A stretch of DNA of 64,000 nucleotides from Bacteroidaceae bacterium HV4-6-C5C (GCA_007896885.1 VOIU01000001.1:62001-126000); one strand, 5' to 3'. Counted from the first letter of the stretch, positions 27,145 through 36,686 are shown. Translations and numbers: made by a program. Notes: generated from the letters alone by a model not told the origin.

Positions 27145-28143
27145 TTACAGAATATTTGTACGCTTGGTAAACTCTATAATCTCAGGAATGTAACCGAAAG
27201 CCAGTCCGGTAACCGTATCTGCACACCCATAATAAATGGCAACGCGACCGGTTTCGGGGTCATGAAGCGTAGCACATGGGAAGCAAACATTCGGCACATC
27301 ACCCATGCACTCATACTCGGTACGTGGAGAAATGAGATAAGCACCCGAACGGTATAACACTTTCCAAGGTTGTTCCAAGTCGAGCAATGCCGATCCGAAA
27401 GCATAAACAAAACCGTTGCAAGAAGCCAATACACCATGATAAATCAGCAACCAACCTTCGGATGTTTCGATAGGAATAGGACCCGCACCAATCTTGGTAC
27501 ACTGCCATGCGCTCACCTCAAACTGTGCAGGAGACATCACATGACGATGTTTACCCCAAAAGTTCAAGTCGGGCGATTCACTATAAAAGATATCACCGAA
27601 AGGAGTATGCCCGTTATCACTCGGACGGCTCAACATGGCGAAGTTACCGTTAAACTTCTTGGGGAACAACACACCGTTACGGTTGAAAGGCAGGAAGGCA
27701 TTCTCCAACTGGTGGAAAGTCTTGAAGTCAAAAGTATAAGCCACCCCGATAGTCGGTCCGTGGTAACCGTTACACCAAGTCACATAATACCGGTCTTCGA
27801 TGAAGCAGACACGCGGATCATATCCATATACCCACTCTCCTATCTCCTTATCTTCGCACTCAAAGCGAAGAGGTTCCGGATTGATGTTCCAATGCATGGC
27901 ATCATCGCTAAAGCCTACATGAAGCACCATTCTTCTGTTGGTGTCATCGCAACGGAATACTCCCGCATAACCTCCCTTAAAAGGAACTACCGCACTATTG
28001 AATATACTGTTGGAAGTGGGGAGTAGATCGCGTGGGATAATAGGATTCTGACTATAGCGCCAAACTGTTTCTTTACAACCTTCCGGACGATCTTCCCAAG
28101 GCATACCAGGCAGGGGACTTCCTGCAATTTTTAAATCTTTCAT
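27145..28143 (-). CDS. GH130 beta-mannoside phosphorylase
   Basis: The 332-aa protein has no signal peptide, so it acts in the cytoplasm. It matches the GH130 five-bladed propeller, with SQNPIIPRD near the start and Asp109 in YGYDPRV at the position of the single GH130 catalytic acid. Such enzymes phosphorolyse mannosyl disaccharides, for example Man-beta-1,4-GlcNAc from the N-glycan core, giving mannose-1-phosphate. The exact disaccharide is not readable from sequence. It lies 59 bp downstream of a PAT/AmpG-like transporter, which fits import of the disaccharide followed by intracellular phosphorolysis. Confidence 0.93.
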   Translation of the reverse strand: MKDLKIAGSPLPGMPWEDRPEGCKETVWRYSQNPIIPRDLLPTSNSIFNSAVVPFKGGYAGVFRCDDTNRRMVLHVGFSDDAMHWNINPEPLRFECEDKEIGEWVYGYDPRVCFIEDRYYVTWCNGYHGPTIGVAYTFDFKTFHQLENAFLPFNRNGVLFPKKFNGNFAMLSRPSDNGHTPFGDIFYSESPDLNFWGKHRHVMSPAQFEVSAWQCTKIGAGPIPIETSEGWLLIYHGVLASCNGFVYAFGSALLDLEQPWKVLYRSGAYLISPRTEYECMGDVPNVCFPCATLHDPETGRVAIYYGCADTVTGLAFGYIPEIIEFTKRTNIL

Positions 28144-28202
28144 AACTATTCGTTGATCTTTCGTTTTATATATAACACTTGTTCTTTCACAAATACTTAG
28201 TC

Positions 28203-29471
28203 TTACTTCTGCTGATCTTTATAAGTAAACGGTACATACCACGTGGCGATAAACGCAGGAATTGCCGCAATCAACACCCAAATAAAGAAATGCTGATACC
28301 CCACAAAGTCGCTCAACCACCCGCTCAACATACCCGGAAGCATCACTCCCAAGTTCATGATACCCGTTGCAAAAGCATAATGCGACATCTGATGACTACC
28401 CGGAGCTATTTGTTGCATCATGAACAACATCAGTCCGACAAAACCAAAACCATAACCGAAATATTCAAATACAATGGCGGAACCTATGATAAGAATATTA
28501 TCAGGTTGATAAGCCGACAATAAGAAATATACCACGAACGGTATATTAAAGGTGCAGCATAAAATAAAGAGTGTACGGCTTAAACCGCGTTTCGCAATGA
28601 AATACCCTCCAAGCACCGAACCAAGGATGAAAGCCGCTGCACCAAACGTTCCATACACCAGCCCGATCTTTTGCACAGACAATCCCAGACCACCTTCGGC
28701 AACCGGAGCTTTCAGAAACAAAGGCACGATTTTCATCGCAAAACCCTCGGCAAAACGATATAGAATAATAAAAATGATATAGCGGGCGATGTACTTCTTT
28801 TGAAAGAAGGAACGTATCACTTCCCAAAGCTCCGTCATGCTCTCTTTGAAAGTCACTTGACGCGTGCTTTTGGCACGAGACGGAATAATATGCATGTGAT
28901 AGAAAGAAGCCAGTATCATCAATGCGGCACAAATCAGCATGATAATCATCCAAGCCTTCACCGGACCGAAATGATCTTTAAGATCACCCGCCAGAAAGAC
29001 CAGTCCACCATTGGTGAGCACTTTCGCCAGATTATAGAACGCCCCCTGCCAACCGATGAACTTAGCTTGTTGCTGATTGTCCAATTCGGTCATGTAAACC
29101 CCGTCGGCCGCAATGTCATGAGTTGCACCACTAAGCGCAATCACCCCCATCAACGCAATGGAATAGGTGAAAAATCCCGGTAAGGGCAAAGACAACGCCA
29201 CTAAAGCAAAAGCCAGTCCCGTAACCATCTGAGTGGTGATTACGAAAAACTTTTTCGTCTTAAAGATTTCAAGAATAGGACTCCACAAAGGTTTTAGCGT
29301 CCATGGCAACATGATGAGCGACGTCCAAAAAGCAATTTGGGTATTAGAGATGTTAAGGTCGGAGAACATAAGCACCGACACCATGGATAAAGCCACAAAG
29401 GGTAAACCCATCGCAAAATAAAGCGTAGGCACCCAGGCTACCGGAGATGTTTTATTTTCATTTGTTTTCAT
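28203..29471 (-). CDS. PAT/AmpG-like major facilitator superfamily transporter
   Basis: The 422-aa inner-membrane protein has about 12 transmembrane segments. The N-terminal [21 protein letters not shown] and the loop [14 protein letters not shown] fit the PAT/AmpG group of MFS carriers, which take up muropeptides or glycans. TAHD-like signature [13 protein letters not shown] sits in the fourth to fifth segment region. The conserved WVPTLYF at residue 13 supports the first ATG. That ATG lies only four bases after a consensus -7 box, so the mRNA may be leaderless. It precedes GH130 in an apparent two-gene operon. Confidence 0.92.
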   Translation of the reverse strand: MKTNENKTSPVAWVPTLYFAMGLPFVALSMVSVLMFSDLNISNTQIAFWTSLIMLPWTLKPLWSPILEIFKTKKFFVITTQMVTGLAFALVALSLPLPGFFTYSIALMGVIALSGATHDIAADGVYMTELDNQQQAKFIGWQGAFYNLAKVLTNGGLVFLAGDLKDHFGPVKAWMIIMLICAALMILASFYHMHIIPSRAKSTRQVTFKESMTELWEVIRSFFQKKYIARYIIFIILYRFAEGFAMKIVPLFLKAPVAEGGLGLSVQKIGLVYGTFGAAAFILGSVLGGYFIAKRGLSRTLFILCCTFNIPFVVYFLLSAYQPDNILIIGSAIVFEYFGYGFGFVGLMLFMMQQIAPGSHQMSHYAFATGIMNLGVMLPGMLSGWLSDFVGYQHFFIWVLIAAIPAFIATWYVPFTYKDQQK

Positions 29472-29475
29472 TTAG

Positions 29476-29506
29476 CAAATATACTCAACGTTAAAAGACT
29501 ACGAAA
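29476..29506 (-). promoter_or_regulatory. Promoter of the transporter-GH130 operon, possibly leaderless
   Basis: On the minus strand TTTC (29506-29503; 3 of 4 to -33) precedes TATATTTG (29483-29476; exact -7) by 19 nt. The gene's ATG begins four bases later, which puts the expected transcription start at or beside the start codon. Confidence 0.5.
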
Positions 29507-29634
29507 TATCTATGGGTCTGATTTTTATATCCAAATTAAACTTTAGCCGATAATTCAACAGCTAAAACAAACAATATAACCTTTTCAGATACAGAATTAG
29601 CTATTACAGATATTTTTAATCGGATTTAAAATCC

Positions 29635-29642
29635 TATTTTTG
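29635..29642 (+). promoter_or_regulatory. Promoter -7 box of the GH29/CBM9/GHL10 operon
   Basis: TATTTTTG exactly matches the -7 consensus and lies 28 nt before the GH29 ATG. The -33 region is only T-rich. Together with the minus-strand promoter at 29476 it makes 29472-29670 a divergent control region. Confidence 0.5.
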
Positions 29643-29670
29643 CTAACAGGAGAACTTACAATTATGCACT

Positions 29671-31035
29671 ATGAAAAAGAATAAAATCAGCATTTACGGA
29701 CTTACATTATTTTTACTTTGCTGCAAATCGGTTACAGCAAAGTCGCAAACCTCTGTAACACCCGAATCGAAAGAGGCATACCGCCAACGAATGGAATGGT
29801 TTGATGAAGCGAAGTTAGGCATATTTATTCATTGGGGAATCTACTCGGTGGACGGCGTATCCGAAAGCTGGTCATTTTACAATAACCGCATTCCATACGA
29901 TCAATATATGGAACAACGGAAGCACTTTAAAGCCGAAAATTACGATCCGAAGCAATGGGTGGAACTAATTAAAGAGAGCGGAGCAAAATATACGGTGCTC
30001 ACCACCAAACATCATGACGGCTTTGCATTGTGGGATACCAAAGCAGGCTCGCTAAGCGCAAAAAAGAGCTCTCCGGCTAAACGCGACCTCATTGCACCTT
30101 TTGCTGAAGAAGTCCGCAAGCAGGGATTAAAGTTGGGACTCTATTATTCGCTGCTCGACTGGAGTAACGAGAACTACCCCAATCACACCCGCACCACATC
30201 AAGATATGACATCAAGAAAGATCCCAAACGCTGGGAGAAGTTCTGTAAGTTCAATTTCAGTCAGATGGGCGAACTGAACGAGACCTTTAAACCCGACTTA
30301 TATTGGTTTGACGGCGATTGGGAACAAAAAGCGGAAGACTGGAATTCAAGTGGCATTATCAAATTGCTTCGCTCCACCAACCCGAACGTTATTGTCAACT
30401 CACGCATTCAGGGCTATGGCGATTACGCCACTCCCGAGATCGGTGTACCCGTGGTACGCCCCAAAAACAGATATTGGGAGCTTTGCTACACCATCAACGA
30501 CTCATGGGGATACCAACCCGGTGACACCAACTTCAAAACACCGCAAATGCTACTCTCCACTTTCGTAGATTGTCTGAGCATGGGCGGTAACCTGTTGCTC
30601 GACATCGGACCGGAAGCCGACGGCACTATTCCGCAAGAAGAAGTCGAAGTATTGAAGACCTTCGGACGCTGGACATCCAAACATAAGGAAGCCATCTATA
30701 AAACCCGCGCCGGTATTCCGGGTAACTATTTCAACGGATATACCACACTGAACAAAGCAGGTGACGTGCTCTATCTGTATATGCCTTATAAACCAATAGG
30801 CAGCGTTCCTTTGAAAGGCATCATCAACGAAGTGAAAAAAGTATGGGTAGTGGGCAGCGGCGAAGCACTCCACTATAAGCTATATAATAAACTCTCTTGG
30901 AGTGAAGTACCGGGTATCATCTATATCGACGTACCCGAAAACGTACAAGATCCTAACATCACAGTCGTAGCGGTTCAACTGGACGGCCCCATTAAACTCT
31001 ATGGAGGCGAGGGGCAAGTCATTACATCCAACTGA
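29671..31035 (+). CDS. Secreted GH29 alpha-L-fucosidase (second copy)
   Basis: The 454-aa protein has a signal peptide (about 1-24) and one GH29 catalytic domain with a short C-terminal beta domain. Typical features are FIHWGIYSVDGVSESW, the TKHHDGFALWDTKAGS strand and nucleophile Asp214 (LYWFDGDWE). The fuller match to FIHWG and NLLLDIGPEADG suggests the general GH29 group active on several linkages, but this is inference. It begins an operon with the CBM9-like and GHL10-like genes and is divergent from the transporter-GH130 pair. Confidence 0.94.
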   Translation: MKKNKISIYGLTLFLLCCKSVTAKSQTSVTPESKEAYRQRMEWFDEAKLGIFIHWGIYSVDGVSESWSFYNNRIPYDQYMEQRKHFKAENYDPKQWVELIKESGAKYTVLTTKHHDGFALWDTKAGSLSAKKSSPAKRDLIAPFAEEVRKQGLKLGLYYSLLDWSNENYPNHTRTTSRYDIKKDPKRWEKFCKFNFSQMGELNETFKPDLYWFDGDWEQKAEDWNSSGIIKLLRSTNPNVIVNSRIQGYGDYATPEIGVPVVRPKNRYWELCYTINDSWGYQPGDTNFKTPQMLLSTFVDCLSMGGNLLLDIGPEADGTIPQEEVEVLKTFGRWTSKHKEAIYKTRAGIPGNYFNGYTTLNKAGDVLYLYMPYKPIGSVPLKGIINEVKKVWVVGSGEALHYKLYNKLSWSEVPGIIYIDVPENVQDPNITVVAVQLDGPIKLYGGEGQVITSN

Positions 31036-31148
31036 TATCGTAAACATCCCAATCCCGCAACAATATATTAAAAGAGTACGTTTAAAAGATATATCAGCGG
31101 GAAGCCGTTTAAAAGCTTATTCACAATAACAACAATATATATCGCAGC

Positions 31149-32258
31149 ATGAAAAAGATTTTTCTCTCTCTTTTTGTTTTCATTACCGCCCTATATGGCG
31201 AGGTTAATGCTCAGGCACTTTCCGATAAATATGCGCCGATGCTTACCATTCCCAAAGGCTATGTCTGCTACCGGACAGCCGACGCCATCCATGTAGACGG
31301 TCTGGCAAACGAAGCATCGTGGAAGAACGCCCAACCGACCGAAGCGTTTGTGGATATCAGTGGCTACCACTTCCCTACTCCACGCTATCAGACCACAGCC
31401 AAAATGCTCTGGGACGACAAATACCTCTATATCTTCGCCGAATTGGAAGAACCCCATATATGGGCTAATCTGCAAAAAAGAGATACCATTGTCTTCTATG
31501 ACAATGACTTTGAAGTATTCATCGACCCCATAGGCGAAGGACACAATTACTTCGAGATCGAGACAAATGCCATCGGCACCGTATTCGATTTGTCGTTGGA
31601 GAAACCTTACCGTGCTCCGCGACGCACGTTTGTACAGTTTCAATGGAACTGTCCCGGCTTGAAGCTGGCTACCCATTGCATCGGGAAAATAAACAATCCC
31701 AAAGGCACGGACAAAGGCTGGACGGTTGAGATGGCTATTCCGCGTGAAGCCATTGCGAGTGAATTCGACAACTACCTGAAAGCAGGACAATGGCTTCGAA
31801 TCAACTTCTCACGCGTAGAGTGGCAATATGATATCGATGCAAACGGAAGATATGACAGGAAGAAAGGCAAGGACGGCAAATACCTGCCCGAAGACAACTG
31901 GGTGTGGAGTCCGACCGGTCAGGTCGCCATGCACATGCCCGAACGCTGGGGCTATATGTACTTTTCCGATAAGACCGTCGGACAAGGAACCGATACCTTC
32001 CGATACCCCACCGACGAACCTGTCCGCCGATTCCTGAACATGCTGTTCTACGCACAGGAAGAGCAATATGCCAAGACCAAATCTTACTATAAAGAACTGA
32101 AAGATTTCGGTCTGCAACCCAAAGACATGCAAATGCTACCCGCCGGATATCAGGTGAATGTGGAAACCACCTCGCATACCTATGAGATCACCGCACTCTC
32201 ACCCGAAGGCAAAGCCTACGTGATGAATGAATCCGGCAGTTGCTTCATCAGGAAATAA
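31149..32258 (+). CDS. Secreted CBM9-like carbohydrate-binding protein
   Basis: The 369-aa protein has a signal peptide (1-22, ending EVNAQA) and a CBM9-type beta-sandwich across about 35-275. Visible family features are VDGLANEASWKNAQPTEAF, LWDDKYLYIFAELEEPHIWA and DNDFEVFIDPIGEGHNYFE. The C-terminal part (about 285-369) is helical and unassigned. No catalytic site is evident. It is 113 bp after GH29 and 50 bp before the GHL10-like gene. The role is probably ligand binding for that operon. Confidence 0.88.
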   Translation: MKKIFLSLFVFITALYGEVNAQALSDKYAPMLTIPKGYVCYRTADAIHVDGLANEASWKNAQPTEAFVDISGYHFPTPRYQTTAKMLWDDKYLYIFAELEEPHIWANLQKRDTIVFYDNDFEVFIDPIGEGHNYFEIETNAIGTVFDLSLEKPYRAPRRTFVQFQWNCPGLKLATHCIGKINNPKGTDKGWTVEMAIPREAIASEFDNYLKAGQWLRINFSRVEWQYDIDANGRYDRKKGKDGKYLPEDNWVWSPTGQVAMHMPERWGYMYFSDKTVGQGTDTFRYPTDEPVRRFLNMLFYAQEEQYAKTKSYYKELKDFGLQPKDMQMLPAGYQVNVETTSHTYEITALSPEGKAYVMNESGSCFIRK

Positions 32259-32308
32259 GCAGTCCCCCCAATCGACATTAATTTAATAACAATTAGCATA
32301 ACAATCAA

Positions 32309-33424
32309 ATGAAGAAGACGACTATTAGCGTACTTATCGCCTCATTATTCATGCTGTGCTCCGTCCATTTAACAGCTAAAACACCCGTATACATCTGGCA
32401 AGGATGGGATAATAAAACCACTACGGAAGAAAACTTGAAGGACGACTTTACCAAATGGAAATCACAAGGTGTCACAGGAGTCTGTTTCAACACAGGCTTC
32501 GATGTGGAAAAAGCCAAAATCGCGTCAAGAATCGCCAAGTCACTCGGACTCGAATACCATGCCTGGATGCCTTGTATGCTGCATGCAGGATTAAATCCAT
32601 CATGGTATGCCGTCAACAGACTGGGTCAATCGGCACACGACGTGCAAGTCTACGTTCCGTATTACACCTGTCTCGACCCCCACAATAAAGAAGTTCAGGC
32701 ATGGCTCATTGAGCAATACTGCAAAATGGCCGAACTGCCCGATGTCGACTATGTACAGTTGGATTATATCCGTTATCCCGATGTCATTCTGGCTCGCGGG
32801 TTATGGGAGAAATACGGTCTGGTGATGAACGAAGAATACCCCAAAGCCGACTATTGCTATTGCGACGATTGCGTAGCAGCATTTAAGGAAAAGACAGGCA
32901 TAGACATTTGCAAAGTGGACGATCCGTCGAAGTGCAAAAAATGGGCACAGTTCCGTTGCGACATCATCACCGACCTTGTCAACAAGCTGGCTAGCGCCGT
33001 TCATGCCAAAGGTAAAAAGATCAGCGCCGATGTCTTTCCGGGACCACACTCACACGCTGTATGGATGGTTCGTCAGGAATGGAATAAATGGAATATCGAT
33101 GCTTTCTTCCCGATGAACTACAACGACTTCTATTTGGAGAAAGCCTCATGGGTAGGCAAGATCACCCGCAAAGAAGTAAAAGCGGTGAAAGGAAAGATTC
33201 CGGTGTATAGCGGCTTGTTCATCTGCAAAGATTGGAAGAACAAAGCAAGTGTGGTAGACCCCGAACACTCCGGTCTCGTACCGTCCGAAATTGAAGAAGC
33301 CGTCGCCGGATCGATGAAAGCCGGAGCAGCAGGTATCTCACTGTTTACCCCTAAAAGCATGACGGACGAACATTGGGACGCACTAAAACAAGTGTTAGAT
33401 AAGCTCGATAAGAAGAAGAAATAA
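32309..33424 (+). CDS. Secreted GHL10/DUF187-like TIM-barrel putative glycosidase
   Basis: The 371-aa protein has a signal peptide (1-23). A TIM-barrel pattern follows: GVTGVCFNTGF, LGLEYHAWMPCM, PDVDYVQLDYIRYPD, KKISADVFPG, WNIDAFFPMNYNDFY and IPVYSGLFI. LDYIRYP is the hallmark of the family-10-like GHL10 (DUF187) group of putative glycosidases; Asp in that motif is a candidate catalytic acid. The substrate is unknown. A cluster of cysteines (CYCDDCVAAF) is unusual and may bind metal or form disulphides. It is last in the GH29 operon. Confidence 0.82.
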   Translation: MKKTTISVLIASLFMLCSVHLTAKTPVYIWQGWDNKTTTEENLKDDFTKWKSQGVTGVCFNTGFDVEKAKIASRIAKSLGLEYHAWMPCMLHAGLNPSWYAVNRLGQSAHDVQVYVPYYTCLDPHNKEVQAWLIEQYCKMAELPDVDYVQLDYIRYPDVILARGLWEKYGLVMNEEYPKADYCYCDDCVAAFKEKTGIDICKVDDPSKCKKWAQFRCDIITDLVNKLASAVHAKGKKISADVFPGPHSHAVWMVRQEWNKWNIDAFFPMNYNDFYLEKASWVGKITRKEVKAVKGKIPVYSGLFICKDWKNKASVVDPEHSGLVPSEIEEAVAGSMKAGAAGISLFTPKSMTDEHWDALKQVLDKLDKKKK

Positions 33425-33450
33425 TCCCCCTCCCAGAGTTTTTTTGCGTA

Positions 33451-33543
33451 TTTTAATTGCACCAATTGCACTAATCGACTTAAGCAATTGACATACAGCA
33501 AAATACAAGGGTGCAATTAAGCGAAACAGCAGGGTGCAATTAA
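33451..33543. repeat. Dispersed direct and inverted copies of GGGTGCAATTAA
   Basis: TTTTAATTGCACC (33451-33463) is the inverse of GGGTGCAATTAA at 33509-33520 and 33532-33543. A further inverse copy at 33545-33557 belongs to the palindrome. The copies allow alternative hairpins, for example 33453-33463 with 33510-33520. Confidence 0.75.
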
Positions 33544-33564
33544 ATTTAATTGCACCCTGCTGTT
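33525..33564 (+). terminator. 40-bp perfect palindrome, probable terminator of the GH29 operon
   Basis: The two 20-nt halves are exactly complementary (centre 33544/33545; arm core AACAGCAGGGTGCAATTAAA). A short T-run extends past the right arm (to 33567). The transcript would form a very stable hairpin 100 nt after the GHL10-like stop. Confidence 0.65.
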
Positions 33565-33680
33565 TTTCCACTACCACACCCCTTTTTTAGTTGCTCACCT
33601 CCCCTTCCCTTTTCGCAATAAAACCGTCTCTCACATATCTACAGACCGTTTTTCTTAGCATAACACATACTCTCTCTCAG

Positions 33681-33767
33681 TTACCCACAATTGTGGGTAA
33701 TGTGCTCCACAACTGTGACGCACGTGAACCACAGCTGTGGGTAAGTTGCGCCACGTATGTGGGTAAG
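33681..33767. repeat. 20-bp palindrome plus 22-bp tandem repeats (TGTGGGTAA type)
   Basis: TTACCCACAA/TTGTGGGTAA (33681-33700) is a perfect palindrome. From 33692 the sequence repeats every 22 bp, with units starting at 33692, 33714, 33736 and a partial unit at 33758. Most units begin TGTGGGTAA and carry an inverted CCAC near the end. Inner palindromes include CCACAGCTGTGG (33729-33740). Confidence 0.85.
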
Positions 33768-34243
33768 CAATATGATCGGTATGAAAAGAAGATAAAAATA
33801 CCGCAAAATACTTACATCAAACGGCTTTTTAAGAGATAAGAAAGGTGGAAAATAAGGGTAAAAACACCCTATAATTCGAGTAAAACTCTTGCAAAACCGA
33901 CAAAAAACTCTGCAAAAGATGGTTTTTTTGAGTGATTTTTGAGAATTAGTGGGTGGTTTTGGAGAAAATGAGGTCCAATAACTCTATTGAGTGCAATCAA
34001 AAGTAGATTCTGCATTAGCTAAAGCTATGTATATTATATAGAAAAAGCATATCAATGTGAATCTAGGAAAAATATATAGCTTTATCTAAAACAAAAGGCC
34101 TTAAAAAAACAACATATAATTATATAATAAATTAAGATACAAACACTTTAATCTTAATTAGGCTAATAAATAAAACGAGCAATAAAACATACATATATTT
34201 CAAAATATCCTCAATTATATCAAATAATAAGACAACTATTACA

Positions 34244-34251
34244 TATATTTG
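34244..34251 (+). promoter_or_regulatory. Promoter -7 box of the SusD-hybrid gene
   Basis: TATATTTG is an exact -7 match, 27 nt before the ATG at 34279. Because the TTG that could open the frame earlier (34249) lies inside this box, the ATG is the better start. Confidence 0.5.
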
Positions 34252-34278
34252 CAAAATAAAACATACAAATCAAATAAC

Positions 34279-36480
34279 ATGAAAATAAGTAGTCACGAAT
34301 TATTATTAATAGCCTTATCAGGGTTTACCACTATGTCATGTAGTAATTCAGATAAAGGTGAAGATTTGACCCCACATACATACAATGTCAGTGGAAAGGT
34401 TGAAAAAGGGCCATTTGTAAGTGGTTCTACGATAACCATTCAACCAATGGATAGTAAATTACAAGTCTTAGGTAGTATGTTTAACACCACCATAACAGAC
34501 AATACAGGGAGCTTTACCTTTGGCTCAAAAGTTTTTCAGGCGCCATACGCTGAAATTATGGCAACTGGTTATTTCTTTAATGAAGTAAAAGGAAATTTAT
34601 CAAACGGCGTATTGGTTTTAAGAGCATTAGTGGATTTATCAGACAACAGTACAGTAAATGTAAATATTCTAACTCATTTAAAATATTCACGAATCAAAAA
34701 ACTTATAGAATCTGGTAAGTCATTTAAAGAAGCAAATAATCAAGCCCAATCTGAGCTCTTAAAACAATTCGGATTACAGAGATACGCATCTAAAGATGTC
34801 TCGCAATTCTCTATCGTTGCGGGAACAGATGAATCAGCAGCTCTCATAGCTGTTTCATCCCTACTTTTAATAAATCGTGGCGAAGGAACTTTGACAGAAT
34901 ATTTATCCACATTAAGTCAAGAATTTGGAGAGAATGGAAGTTTTTCTGATATGACAAAAGCTCAAATTAAAAAGGACAAGTTAGAATTAGCGAGCTATCT
35001 TAATATAATCCATGATAATGTCATTAAAAGATATGCAGACTTAGGAATGAATATTGAAGTTAAGAATCTTGCAAGTTACTTCGATTGGGATGATGATGGT
35101 ACAGCTGGTAATGAAACGCTTAAAGATGGAGAACACGTAACTCTTGATAAAACAGAAATTTCTGTTCCTAAAGACGGAGGTTTATACCAAGTTACAATAA
35201 ATTCTCCAATTCCGGTATATACAGAGGAATCCATTTCAGGGTCTCCAAGTACTGCTATAGGAGATAATAATTTTTTGAACTCAATTTATGATAGTGATGT
35301 AAGTGCTACACCTACAGTAGAAAAGAAGATTGAGAATAAAATCTTAACGATAAAAGTTGGAAAGTCTCAATCTAAAAAAGAGCAAATGCTAGCTATTAAT
35401 TTATTCGATTGTATAGGTAATACAGTAGCTACTGTCAATTTGAAAATAGAAGCAAATAGTACTGCAACACTCCCATTGTTAGGAAATGGTGGGAAAGCCG
35501 CGATGAACAGTATCGTTTTATCATTAAGTGATGCTTTTTCTCAATATAATATTATAGAACAATATTACTACTACAATAAGGACATGCACGTACTGCCACT
35601 TTCAAGCAGCGATAATTACATATCTAATTGCTGGACAAAGTTTTATAGCAGCAACAATTATCTTTTATTTTTCAAAGAATACGAATCCCAACAACTAGGC
35701 ATTTATCAAGATTATTTCAATGTATTCTATGCGATGTACTATTATACAATGGTTGTAGCATGGGGTGATGTACCATATAATTATGGGAATCGATGGACGG
35801 ATATATCGGATCGTATATCACGTATTCCAAAAGAAGACATTTTATCTGATTTAAAATCTAGACTAAAAACAGCCATCGAAAACTTGGATGAGAAAAAAAA
35901 TCATTCTCTAACTGATATTAATGGTATGTTTTTCGTTTCAAAAGACGTAGCTCGCATTCTCTTGGCAAACATTTATATGTACGAAGAAAATTGGAGCTCA
36001 GCAAAAACGCTACTAGCCAAAGTAATAAGTAATGGTTATTACGGACTAGATGGAACTAGCGATTATGAGAAAACAGGTAATGGGATTATTTTTGGTTTCA
36101 GCACAGAAGAAAACACTAAATCGACAAAAAGCTCTTCTGCTACAATAAAAACTCCATCTATAATGCCTATACAGTCTATCTCTGACGCATATCTTTTAAA
36201 TGCTGAATGTGAGTATCATCTGGGAAACACCAATGATGCAAAGGCCTTATTGTCTAAAGTTACGTCAGCAAAAGGAATCACTGTTTCTTCTGACATTCTA
36301 ACAGGAATCAAAGAAGCGAGAGCTAAAGAGTTACTATATAATGCCGGCTATTTTGCTTTCTTAAAAAGAAATGGATTGGCTACTAGTGAATCAGCTATTC
36401 AAAGCTATGAGCTATTATTTCCAATACCAAGAAGAGAACTAGATCTAAATCCTTCAATGACTCAAAATCCTGGATATTAA
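34279..36480 (+). CDS. Orphan lipoprotein: N-terminal beta modules fused to a SusD-like domain
   Basis: The 733-aa protein has a lipobox (TMSC, Cys21). The first part reads as a carboxypeptidase-regulatory-like sandwich (NVSGKVEKGPFVSGSTITI) and a helical segment. A BACON/Ig-like stretch follows (about 290-390, ISVPKDGGLYQVTI). From about 405 on it resembles the C-terminal two thirds of SusD: WGDVPYN, VARILLANIYMYEENWSSAKTLLAKVI, YLLNAECEYHLGNTNDAKALL, and the closing LFPIPRRELDLNPSMTQNPGY. No SusC gene is adjacent, so it is not part of an ordinary SusCD pair. It lies just upstream of cas13b on the same strand, but a 249-bp gap with its own promoter suggests separate expression. Confidence 0.82.
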   Translation: MKISSHELLLIALSGFTTMSCSNSDKGEDLTPHTYNVSGKVEKGPFVSGSTITIQPMDSKLQVLGSMFNTTITDNTGSFTFGSKVFQAPYAEIMATGYFFNEVKGNLSNGVLVLRALVDLSDNSTVNVNILTHLKYSRIKKLIESGKSFKEANNQAQSELLKQFGLQRYASKDVSQFSIVAGTDESAALIAVSSLLLINRGEGTLTEYLSTLSQEFGENGSFSDMTKAQIKKDKLELASYLNIIHDNVIKRYADLGMNIEVKNLASYFDWDDDGTAGNETLKDGEHVTLDKTEISVPKDGGLYQVTINSPIPVYTEESISGSPSTAIGDNNFLNSIYDSDVSATPTVEKKIENKILTIKVGKSQSKKEQMLAINLFDCIGNTVATVNLKIEANSTATLPLLGNGGKAAMNSIVLSLSDAFSQYNIIEQYYYYNKDMHVLPLSSSDNYISNCWTKFYSSNNYLLFFKEYESQQLGIYQDYFNVFYAMYYYTMVVAWGDVPYNYGNRWTDISDRISRIPKEDILSDLKSRLKTAIENLDEKKNHSLTDINGMFFVSKDVARILLANIYMYEENWSSAKTLLAKVISNGYYGLDGTSDYEKTGNGIIFGFSTEENTKSTKSSSATIKTPSIMPIQSISDAYLLNAECEYHLGNTNDAKALLSKVTSAKGITVSSDILTGIKEARAKELLYNAGYFAFLKRNGLATSESAIQSYELLFPIPRRELDLNPSMTQNPGY

Positions 36481-36633
36481 AATAGAACTATTTATATTGT
36501 TAACTATTTATTATCAGACAAATACAAAAAGGATATTTGATAAGAGTAACATATAAAACTTAGAATAAAAGAAAATACTATTTTTTCCCAACAACATTCT
36601 TTAATCATTTCGCAATCAGCAAAATTCATAGGT

Positions 36634-36655
36634 ATTGTTTTGAAGACAAAACAAT
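36634..36655. repeat. Perfect inverted repeat upstream of cas13b
   Basis: The arms ATTGTTTTG and CAAAACAAT (9 bp, loop AAGA) lie 75 bp before the cas13b start and 31 bp before its -7 box. No T-tract follows, so an operator or RNA hairpin is as likely as a terminator of the preceding gene. Confidence 0.6.
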
Positions 36656-36686
36656 ATCAGCTATCCCCTATTCAATAAGTTTTTTA

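Larger units (their letters stand above)
33425..34278. other. Long repeat-rich non-coding region upstream of the SusD-hybrid gene
   Basis: This 854-bp stretch has no convincing gene. It holds several related GGGTGCAATTAA repeats, a 40-bp perfect palindrome, a perfect 20-bp palindrome running into 22-bp tandem repeats, and near-duplicate AAAACTCTTGCAAAA and AAAACTCTGCAAAA motifs (around 33883-33918). It ends with an AT-rich promoter region. An 82-codon frame across the palindromes (33591-33839) looks non-coding. Confidence 0.7.

Noticed and set aside
33591..33839. 82-codon frame over the palindromic and tandem repeats
   Set aside because: The composition follows the repeats, with no domain or signal peptide.
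34249..34278. Earlier TTG start for the SusD-hybrid lipoprotein
   Set aside because: It falls inside the -7 promoter box, and the ATG at 34279 gives a proper lipoprotein signal peptide.
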